DNA of 11,782 nt from NCBI RefSeq assembly GCF_047638075.1, contig NZ_JBLJBV010000069.1:1-11782 (forward strand), written 5' to 3'. The translations under genes were made by a program, and so were the position numbers. Positions 5,905 through 11,782 of the stretch are shown here, in pieces (the first letter of the stretch is position 1; every line of letters begins with the position of its first letter). The stretch comes from UBA6197 sp047638075. GTDB lineage: Bacteria; Pseudomonadota; Alphaproteobacteria; Rhodobacterales; Rhodobacteraceae. The notes below the pieces were generated by a model that was not told the DNA's origin, ran no database searches, and was given only the letters and a program-made list of their open reading frames with translations.

Positions 5905-6558
5905 TCACGCCTGCGCACGGCTGTAGTCTGCCAGCAGTTCATTAACATCATCGTAAAAATAAATACCGCCCACCGTCAAAAACAGGCCGCAATCGCAATA
6001 GCTTTTGATCGCAGAAGCAGAATGCGAGATCATGATAATGCGGCTTCGCGCAAGTTTGTCTTTGAACACACGCTGGCTTTTGCGTTTAAAGTTTTCGTCC
6101 CCGACAGCGGTGATTTCGTCGATCAGATAGCAGTCGAAGTTGATCGCCATAGAAAGCCCAAAGGCAAGGCGCGCGCGCATCCCGCTTGAATAGGTCTTGA
6201 TTGGCAGCCGGAGCGAAGGGCCAAGCTCTGCAAACTCTTCGACTTGATCAATGACTGCTTCGGTATCCTGACCATAGATGCGCGACACAAAGCGCACATT
6301 TTCCAAACCGGTCATGGAACCATTGAAACCCCCGGTAAAACCAAGCGGCCAGGACACGCTGACCGATCGACGGATACGGCCACTGTCAGGTTCTTCGGCA
6401 CCCGCGATCAGACGCATCAGCGTCGATTTTCCCGCACCGTTATGCCCCATGATCGCGACATTGCGCCCTTTTGGGAAACGAAAGCTCAACCTGTCCAAAA
6501 TCACCTTACGCACACCTTTAAGCGCGTAGGACTTGGAAACATCATCAAGTTCAATCAC
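5905..6558 (-). CDS. kpsT: Capsule polysaccharide ABC exporter, ATP-binding protein KpsT
   Basis: This 217-residue protein is the nucleotide-binding half of a group 2 capsule exporter. Walker A is GHNGAGKST at residues 38-46, the ABC signature is YSSGMRAR at 123-130, Walker B with the catalytic glutamate is CYLIDE at 143-148, and the switch histidine is His179 in ISHS. The short length without a C-terminal carbohydrate-binding domain is typical of KpsT/CtrD/BexA proteins, as opposed to the longer Wzt exporters of O-antigen. It powers export of lipid-linked polysaccharide across the inner membrane together with KpsM, whose gene it overlaps by four bases. The start is GTG at 6556-6558 within that GTGA overlap. 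It is the last gene of the operon in this window. Confidence 0.95.
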   Translation of the reverse strand: MIELDDVSKSYALKGVRKVILDRLSFRFPKGRNVAIMGHNGAGKSTLMRLIAGAEEPDSGRIRRSVSVSWPLGFTGGFNGSMTGLENVRFVSRIYGQDTEAVIDQVEEFAELGPSLRLPIKTYSSGMRARLAFGLSMAINFDCYLIDEITAVGDENFKRKSQRVFKDKLARSRIIMISHSASAIKSYCDCGLFLTVGGIYFYDDVNELLADYSRAQA

Positions 6559-7340
6559 ACTCGCGTCCTCTTTTTGCGGTAAAGTCGCTCGCCTCCAAGC
6601 CCAAGAAGGATGAACAGCATGGCCAGCCCAAGAGGGTAGCTGCGGTCAAGCACGCTGGAATCATAATTTGTGTAATACCCTGCGCGAAACCATTCAACGA
6701 GATGCAGGACCGGGTTCCACCTCAAAGCGGCGACAGCCTCGGGCGGCAGATTGCTGGGGATGTAGAAAACACCGGAAAGAAAGAAAAGCGGCCGCGTAAG
6801 AATCTTTTCAATATGCGACCACGAATCCCAAAGCGAGACGACCACCGCGTTAAGCGTGCCCATGCCAAAACCGAAAAGAGTAGTGGCAGCAAAAGCGAAC
6901 ATCAGCTGCTCGGGATAAACAGGCAGTTCAGCCAACCCCAGAACGATCAAACCACCGTAAAACAGGATCATGATCAGAAGATATGTCGCGCTGATCAGAA
7001 TCACACGCGCGAAAATCGCATCGGTTTCCTTGATCAGGGGATAGGTCAGCAATGCCTTGTTGGCATCGAAAGTCGTCATCAGCGTATTCGATAACTTGGT
7101 ATAAAACTCCAGCGTCAAGATTCCGGTCGCGAAAAACAGTGCAAGACTGGAGCCAAAGGGAGGTTGGCGACCGATAACCGAAAAAAGCATGACCAGGACG
7201 GCAACGCCGGCTGCGGGCGTGATGATCGCCCAAAGATAGCCAAACTGTGACGTGCCAAAACTGGCCCTCGTTTCACGAAGAACCAGCGTACCGATCACCC
7301 TGGCCTGAAGAAGTAATACCCGACCCATCTGCTTCATCAC
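6555..7340 (-). CDS. kpsM: Capsule polysaccharide ABC exporter, permease KpsM
   Basis: The 261-residue protein is an ABC-2 type polysaccharide permease with about six membrane segments. The cytoplasmic N-terminus contains the family-typical LVLRETRASFG stretch (about 19-29) and the interface element FGYLWAIITP (about 33-42). The conserved re-entrant region near FFLSGVFYIPSNLP and the WNPVLHLVEWFRAGYY segment are present, both characteristic of KpsM/Wzm-like transporters. It forms the channel of the capsule exporter with KpsT and contacts the periplasmic adaptor KpsE. The start is either GTG at 7338-7340, which gives a GTGA overlap with kpsE, or the ATG immediately after it at 7335-7337. The coding result differs by one methionine. 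Both ends overlap neighbours by four bases, so expression is probably coupled along the operon. Confidence 0.95.
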   Translation of the reverse strand: MMKQMGRVLLLQARVIGTLVLRETRASFGTSQFGYLWAIITPAAGVAVLVMLFSVIGRQPPFGSSLALFFATGILTLEFYTKLSNTLMTTFDANKALLTYPLIKETDAIFARVILISATYLLIMILFYGGLIVLGLAELPVYPEQLMFAFAATTLFGFGMGTLNAVVVSLWDSWSHIEKILTRPLFFLSGVFYIPSNLPPEAVAALRWNPVLHLVEWFRAGYYTNYDSSVLDRSYPLGLAMLFILLGLGGERLYRKKRTRV

Positions 7341-8557
7341 GACATATGATCACGCACCGAATAGGCGATCAGCGTGCCGATCCCCCAAAGGCAAATGGAG
7401 ATGCTTATGATCATCAGAATATTGCGCATCCGGCGGGGGTAGATGGCGTCTTCGGGAAGCGCAGGGTAGCTATAGACGGCCAGATAGCGCTGCTTTCGAT
7501 CTGCCTCGACCCGCGCCTGCTCCAATGAAGACAGCGCAGAGGCGTAGGTCTGTTCAGCAAAGGTTTTTTCGACTTCCAGCGCCTCGTAGGCGGCAAGCAG
7601 GCCTGACAATGCCGAATCCGGATCAACGCTGGCGTCCACCTCGGACTGTTCGGCAATCTGTGCTTCCACAGCTTCGGCACGACGGCGCAAAGAGGTCTTG
7701 GCGGGCGAGCTGTCCGCAACACCGGGGCCAAACGCGGCAAGCCCGGCACGGATATCGATAAGCTCCTTTTTCAAAGCGCCCAGCAGTTCAATATGCAACT
7801 GCGCGCTTGCCGCCGGATCTATCGACTGTCTTTGGTCTCGAAAAATCCTGACCTGCTGCAACACCTCGCGCAGACGTGCCTCGGCACGGGCCACCTCTGC
7901 CTCGGCAAACTGAACCGAGTCGTGGCGCGCGGTTTCAGACAGGCGGTTCACGAGCGTTTGCACATAGTCGAGAATAAGGTTTGCCAACTGATTTGCGTCT
8001 TCGGGCGCAAAAGCATCAACGTTGAAGGTGATGATCCCGGATGTGGCATCAAAACTTGTCGCAATCATACTATCCCAATAATCGACAGTCTTTTCGACAG
8101 ACCGATCCGGGTTTAGCCGCGACAGATAGTCGACATCATCCGCGCCGAACTTTTCGCGGAACGCGAAATCTTTCTGAAGCTGGTCCAGAATATCACGGCT
8201 TTTGAGATACTTTAGAACGATATAAGAATCCGAGGCCGTGGAACCGCCCGCTGCAAGACCCGTAAACGCCCCCACAACATCCAGCCCGCCGCCCCCGTCC
8301 ATACCGCGAATTGCAAAACCCGCCCCCGCAACATACCGACCAGAGGCAATCACGGCGTAGTAAAACGTGCCAAACACGGACGGCAAGAATACGAAAAGCG
8401 CGAACGACAGCGCCAGCCAGCGACGGCGCCTTTGTTGCGGGCGCGGTGCTGTCGCGGGCTCTGTGCGCGGGCGCGCCAACGATACGACCGTACGGGCAGG
8501 CTGGGCGGCTTCGGTGCGGGCGCTGGGGTTGGGCGTCTCGGTTTTTCCGACAGTCAT
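7337..8557 (-). CDS. kpsE: Capsule export inner-membrane adaptor KpsE (polysaccharide co-polymerase family)
   Basis: This 406-residue protein has the topology of KpsE/CtrB/BexC proteins. It starts with a cytoplasmic tail rich in proline and arginine (1-47, ending RRRRW), followed by a first membrane helix at about 48-69. A large periplasmic part contains a long coiled-coil-prone region rich in Glu, Ala and Arg (about 205-355). A proline-containing segment YPALPEDAIYPRR (364-376) precedes the second membrane helix (about 379-400) and a short basic tail. The family links the KpsMT exporter to an outer-membrane polysaccharide exporter of the KpsD/Wza class, which is not in this window. AAGGAG upstream of the ATG, inside the end of kpsC, supports the start. 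The TAG of kpsC is separated from the ATG by a single base. Its own Shine-Dalgarno suggests re-initiation here within the operon. Confidence 0.93.
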   Translation of the reverse strand: MTVGKTETPNPSARTEAAQPARTVVSLARPRTEPATAPRPQQRRRRWLALSFALFVFLPSVFGTFYYAVIASGRYVAGAGFAIRGMDGGGGLDVVGAFTGLAAGGSTASDSYIVLKYLKSRDILDQLQKDFAFREKFGADDVDYLSRLNPDRSVEKTVDYWDSMIATSFDATSGIITFNVDAFAPEDANQLANLILDYVQTLVNRLSETARHDSVQFAEAEVARAEARLREVLQQVRIFRDQRQSIDPAASAQLHIELLGALKKELIDIRAGLAAFGPGVADSSPAKTSLRRRAEAVEAQIAEQSEVDASVDPDSALSGLLAAYEALEVEKTFAEQTYASALSSLEQARVEADRKQRYLAVYSYPALPEDAIYPRRMRNILMIISISICLWGIGTLIAYSVRDHMS

Positions 8558-8558
8558 T

Positions 8559-10667
8559 CTATGCGTTGCTCCTTAGTCCCGACGCCACCCACAGCTGAAG
8601 CATGCTGCGCAACATCCGGCGTCCAAAACTCATTCGTGATGGCCCCGTGGCACGCCATGCAACCAGTTCCCTGACCGCCGTTTCCGGTGTTGTGAACGCA
8701 ACACTTCGTCGGCTGACATAGGTCGGATAGTCGATCAGCGCGCCCGCCACCAGTTCATCGAGCGAAAGCCGCCGCGTGCGGCGCGCAATCGGGCAAAGAT
8801 CCGCCGTCAGCCCCCAACCCGCGTAAAACGGTCGCCCGTAGCAGGTAACCGGCACCCCGCGCAAAAGCGCCTCAAACCCCAAAAGCGACGTGATCGTATG
8901 AACCTCGTCAACCTGCGCGATCATGATTGCCGGATCGCAATCCGTCACAATCTCATCAAAAGGGGCGGCGCCCACTAGGGTTGCTGCCCGGCGCAAACCC
9001 GCCACAACGTCGGGATGCGGCTTGTAAACGATATAGGCGCCTGGATTGGCGGCCCGGACCCGCTGCAACAGCGCAAGATTGGTCTGTACCGCACCCGCGC
9101 CCAGCCGTATTGATGCATCGTTTTCGACCTGACCCGGAACCAGGATCACGCGCGCCACACCATCGGGCCGCTGCCAGCCCGGGCCGTTCAGGTTGTACTT
9201 GGTCACGCCGGTTCGTATCAACGCCTCACGCAGTTGTCGGGCGCGATCCGTCATGGCAGGATCAAACGCGGTTGTCTGCAGCAGGGTTTCCAGCCGCGAC
9301 GGGTGAGAGGCATCGTAGTAAAGCCCCTCATCGTCGATGACCCACGACAGGGGCGCAATCAGATCGGCGCCAAGGCCGGAAGACCGGATGAACCCATCCT
9401 CGATGCGCAACACCCGGATATCGGGCCGTTCGGGCACCGCAGCACTGCCCCAACGAACCAACGTCCCCGCTTTGGGAACCTCGCCCACCGAGCGGACAAA
9501 CCTGACCTCGGAGCCTTGCAAAAAGCGCCGTAACACCGGCCGTTTCCAGCGCGAAAATCCGGTGGCGTAAACTATCTCGGGAAATCGCTGCCGCATTCGG
9601 CGCTGCAATCCGATATGGGCCAAAACATCCTCAACCTCGCAAGCCGTGCCGCTTTCCGGATGCAGGTATCGCGGATAGGCAACCAGCGCCGCGTGGACAA
9701 GTTGCGCAAGGCTCGCCCGGCCGCGACGTGCGGGTGGCGGCAGATCGTCTTCGGTCAGGCCCCAACCGGCGTAGAACGGCATCCCGAATGTGCGCACCCG
9801 CTTGCCCCAGATCAGCGCCTCAAACCCAACCTGCGATGTGACCGTATAGACGGCCTCGGCCCCTTCGATCAGCCCCGCCGGGTGGCAGTTTTCAGCAACC
9901 ACCCGGACCCGTGGCATCGCGGCAAGGGTTGCCGGGTTGAAATGGCTTCGCCCGCCCCGGCTCAGCGCGTCGGGGTGAAGCTTGACGACAACCGTCTTGC
10001 CCGGGTTTTCCGCAAGCGCGGCATCAAGCATTCGCGTGAACGCCTCGGGGCCGGCAAGCCCGTAGCCGATCGACAGATCCCCCGCGACCTGATCGACGAC
10101 GAGCACATAGGGCTGCGGCAGCGCCCCCGCGCAATCGCGCGCGGCGTTGTATTTTGACACACGGTTGCGGCACCATTCGGCCATCAGCCGCCCGGCCCTC
10201 GCCCTCTTATCGGCGTCACAAGGGGCCGCAATCAGCGCTTCCAGATCCGAAGGGCCCGCCGCGTCATAGTGGACCCCGCGTTTATCAAAGATCAGTGACA
10301 ACGGCGGGTCATCCCGCCCGACCGAACGCAAGAACCCGTCTTCCAGCAACCGAAACTCCGCCCCGGCCGACGCCGCGATCGCCACCGCCCGGCGGCCCGA
10401 CCATTTGCGCCCCCAGCCCAGATAGACCGCCGCCCGCGACGGCAGAAGGCGGCTGTGGAACGCGGGCGCAAAGCCAAGAAGCGCAGGCAGCGTTGGATGG
10501 TCGCACAGATCCATCGAGGTCGCCATCCACGCCCGCCCCGGCGCCCCGGCGGGAAGAAAGAGCCGCCGCGACATGACGGCAAGCCATTGGGGAAGTTTGC
10601 GCAGGCGGGAAGTGGCAAGCACCATGTGGCCTTTTGAAGATGAGTTCGCGACTTGGTAGCCAGTCAC
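8559..10667 (-). CDS. kpsC: Capsule biosynthesis Kdo transferase KpsC, two-domain form
   Basis: This 702-residue protein carries two tandem copies of the capsule-synthesis domain, as full-length KpsC does. The N-terminal copy shows GWGRK at 84-88, EDGFLRS at 109-115, KLHPD at 229-233 and FYAGWG at 298-303. The C-terminal copy shows RWGS at 405-408, EDGFIRS at 423-429, GQVENDASI at 512-520, YKPHPD at 548-553 and FYAGWG at 614-619. In E. coli the two domains are alternating beta-Kdo transferases that build the poly-Kdo linker on phosphatidylglycerol after KpsS adds the first Kdo. The GTG start at 10665-10667 overlaps the stealth stop as GTGA. An ATG at residue 15 (10623-10625) with AAAAGG just upstream is an equally good start. 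Coding GC is high here (47 of 60 bases at 10381-10440), in sharp contrast to the stealth gene before it. Confidence 0.94.
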   Translation of the reverse strand: MTGYQVANSSSKGHMVLATSRLRKLPQWLAVMSRRLFLPAGAPGRAWMATSMDLCDHPTLPALLGFAPAFHSRLLPSRAAVYLGWGRKWSGRRAVAIAASAGAEFRLLEDGFLRSVGRDDPPLSLIFDKRGVHYDAAGPSDLEALIAAPCDADKRARAGRLMAEWCRNRVSKYNAARDCAGALPQPYVLVVDQVAGDLSIGYGLAGPEAFTRMLDAALAENPGKTVVVKLHPDALSRGGRSHFNPATLAAMPRVRVVAENCHPAGLIEGAEAVYTVTSQVGFEALIWGKRVRTFGMPFYAGWGLTEDDLPPPARRGRASLAQLVHAALVAYPRYLHPESGTACEVEDVLAHIGLQRRMRQRFPEIVYATGFSRWKRPVLRRFLQGSEVRFVRSVGEVPKAGTLVRWGSAAVPERPDIRVLRIEDGFIRSSGLGADLIAPLSWVIDDEGLYYDASHPSRLETLLQTTAFDPAMTDRARQLREALIRTGVTKYNLNGPGWQRPDGVARVILVPGQVENDASIRLGAGAVQTNLALLQRVRAANPGAYIVYKPHPDVVAGLRRAATLVGAAPFDEIVTDCDPAIMIAQVDEVHTITSLLGFEALLRGVPVTCYGRPFYAGWGLTADLCPIARRTRRLSLDELVAGALIDYPTYVSRRSVAFTTPETAVRELVAWRATGPSRMSFGRRMLRSMLQLWVASGLRSNA

Positions 10668-11722
10668 GCGCCGTTCGAGGCGGCTGTCACCCGCGGGCGC
10701 CCGTCCTCGCCGTCATCGGCGTCCGCTAACAAATCAGAAACGACCGCAACGCTCTCATCTGCCCGTTCAGCGGGTGCTTTCGTTGGATAGTACCACTCGA
10801 GAAAATCCCGTAGATATCGCGCATATTCGGGAAAGTTCGGCTCCACATTGGGCGAAACGTGGTCATTCAAACAAACCGAATACGGGCAATTCGGCTTTCC
10901 GCGCATTGACCGAAGTGAAGTATAGAGATTCTTAGCGCTGACATCGCGAATGTTGAAATACCAAGCTCGAGTCCTTGCAAAAACAGCTCGACCCATCACG
11001 TAAGCCATACATGGGTTGAGAAAGCTGTTGCAAAGAATATCGTTGTCCTGTCGGAACTTGTTTTGCCGGCATTCGTGATATGCCGTCGCAAAGCGTTGTT
11101 CATTTTCCGCCGCAACCGATTTTAGTTGCGGATGGTAGGTATGAGCAAACTTTTGTGAGAGGTAATACCCGGTTTCGTTGTGAATTAGCGCACGGGCATT
11201 TTTTGCCGCCCACATAGACGGCGTATCCGAGTGGACTTTCGGTCCGTTTGGGATCGACGCACTCGAGATGAAACCATGCATGAGACCATTCTCGGTGAAG
11301 AAATCGGTCGGCTTGACCGCTCGCAAAAGCATTACGTCATCGTTAAAGTAAATGTAGTGCTCCGCGAGGCCAGGAATCCTGTGCAAACAGCTTTCGATCA
11401 CGTGCGAGTTGAAAGTTGGCAAGTACTCCGCAGGAATGATTTCCCGATGCGGCACAACCCTGACACGGTCATGATCCACGTCAAGCCAGGTTGGCACCTG
11501 TCCGTTGGTGACAATAAATATGTTTCTTACCCATGGAGCGTAGTCGAAAATAGAACGAAGGCTGTATCTCAGTTCATCGCGACTCTTGAAGCGCGATTCG
11601 TAGACTGCCTCGACTTTGAACGGAGAATCAGGGTGCAGGTGTTTTTGCAACTGGACCTGAAACGTTGGATCGTCCGAATCAACCCAAGTGTATACAATGT
11701 CAACAGGAAACGCCGGTTGAAT
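10664..11722 (-). CDS. Stealth-family sugar-phosphate transferase for capsule synthesis (start uncertain)
   Basis: All four Stealth regions are visible: CR1 (VDIVYTWVDSDDP) at bases about 11666-11704; a long CR2 from SRFKSRDELRYSLRSI to the acidic YFNDDV; CR3 around SDTPSMWAAKNARALI; and CR4 CLNDH. Stealth proteins (SacB, CpsY relatives) transfer hexose-1-phosphate from UDP-sugars to build phosphodiester-linked capsule. The first ATG, GTG or TTG of the open frame is TTG at 11648-11650, but it lies downstream of CR1 and cannot be the true start if CR1 is needed. The frame is open back to a TGA at 11747-11749. I place the start at ATT 11720-11722, which has GAAGG four bases upstream, giving about 352 residues, but this is unproven. 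The C-terminal tail is acidic and GC-rich while the body is much less GC-rich. The gene overlaps kpsC by four bases and heads the operon seen here. Confidence 0.88.
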   Translation of the reverse strand: MQPAFPVDIVYTWVDSDDPTFQVQLQKHLHPDSPFKVEAVYESRFKSRDELRYSLRSIFDYAPWVRNIFIVTNGQVPTWLDVDHDRVRVVPHREIIPAEYLPTFNSHVIESCLHRIPGLAEHYIYFNDDVMLLRAVKPTDFFTENGLMHGFISSASIPNGPKVHSDTPSMWAAKNARALIHNETGYYLSQKFAHTYHPQLKSVAAENEQRFATAYHECRQNKFRQDNDILCNSFLNPCMAYVMGRAVFARTRAWYFNIRDVSAKNLYTSLRSMRGKPNCPYSVCLNDHVSPNVEPNFPEYARYLRDFLEWYYPTKAPAERADESVAVVSDLLADADDGEDGRPRVTAASNGA

Positions 11723-11726
11723 GAAC

Positions 11727-11731
11727 CCTTC
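11727..11731 (-). promoter_or_regulatory. Possible ribosome binding site for an ATT start of the stealth gene
   Basis: On the - strand GAAGG stands four bases before the ATT at 11720-11722. It is the only Shine-Dalgarno-like sequence between the upstream TGA (11747-11749) and the first conserved motif, and it therefore favours a rare ATT start. The spacing is slightly short. Confidence 0.3.
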
Positions 11732-11746
11732 GAGTATCCGTCTTGA

Positions 11747-11782
11747 TCAAGCCGTTTTTTTCACCCAATTTCGGTCAGCTTT
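11747..11782 (-). CDS. Possible 3' end of a preceding gene (partial)
   Basis: On the - strand the same frame as the stealth gene is open from the window edge for eleven codons and ends in TGA at 11747-11749. The other two - strand frames are closed within this stretch. It could be the tail of an upstream operon gene ending about 24 bases before the proposed ATT start. It could instead be the original N-terminus of the stealth gene, cut off by a nonsense change: a GTG at 11762-11764 would start five residues before the TGA. Too little is present to name a family. Confidence 0.25.
   Translation of the reverse strand, partial: KADRNWVKKTA

Noticed and set aside
9615..10157. A 180-residue open frame on the + strand opposite kpsC.
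   Set aside because: It lies wholly within the well-supported kpsC gene. Long antisense frames are common in GC-rich DNA, and the product has no recognisable motif.
11231..11746. A 171-residue open frame on the + strand opposite the stealth gene.
   Set aside because: The opposite strand carries all four Stealth motifs. This frame shows none of its own and has no supported start.
1..11782. tRNA, rRNA, CRISPR arrays, insertion sequences and attachment sites.
   Set aside because: Reading through the window I saw no repeat-spacer pattern, transposase-like protein or terminal inverted repeats, and no stretch resembling tRNA or rRNA. Covariance-model searches were not possible here.

Overview
The window looks like a chromosomal piece of an alphaproteobacterium, most likely a member of the Rhodobacterales (Roseobacter group). 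The reasons are GC-rich coding sequence, small Flp-like proteins with a GAVTVDW core of the kind common in that order, and an ATP-binding-cassette (group 2 type) capsule locus. This placement is an inference from sequence style and recalled families, not from a search.

Left part (1-994, + strand): the 3' end of a DprE1-like FAD oxidase, followed with a 4-base ATGA overlap by a DprE2-like short-chain reductase. Converging on them from the right (1010-4768, - strand) is a three-gene envelope operon: a secreted lytic transglycosylase, a HAD-phosphatase/UbiA-prenyltransferase fusion, and a cardiolipin synthase. Together the fusion, the oxidase and the reductase contain every step of the mycobacterial route from PRPP and polyprenyl phosphate to polyprenyl-phosphate-D-arabinofuranose, a donor of arabinofuranose (and, before epimerisation, ribose) for envelope glycans. 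The arrangement suggests a proteobacterial version of that pathway.

Middle (4769-5904): an AT-rich regulatory stretch, then two paralogous Flp-like small pilins on the + strand, each with its own ribosome binding site and separated by a strong intrinsic terminator with a UUCG tetraloop. No pilus assembly genes are visible.

Right part (5905-11722, - strand): a compact capsule operon in transcription order stealth-family sugar-phosphate transferase, kpsC (two Kdo-transferase domains), kpsE, kpsM, kpsT. Three of its junctions are GTGA overlaps and the fourth has one base between stop and start. The Kps proteins would build a poly-Kdo linker and export a lipid-anchored polysaccharide. The Stealth protein suggests that the polymer contains phosphodiester-linked sugars. 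No kpsD, kpsS or kpsF is in the window. The stealth gene has lower GC than its neighbours, and its conserved first motif lies upstream of any ATG, GTG or TTG start in the frame.

The most interesting points are the complete polyprenyl-phosphoarabinose gene set with its synthase-phosphatase fusion, the alanine at the benzothiazinone-target cysteine position of the DprE1-like protein, and the start problem of the stealth gene.
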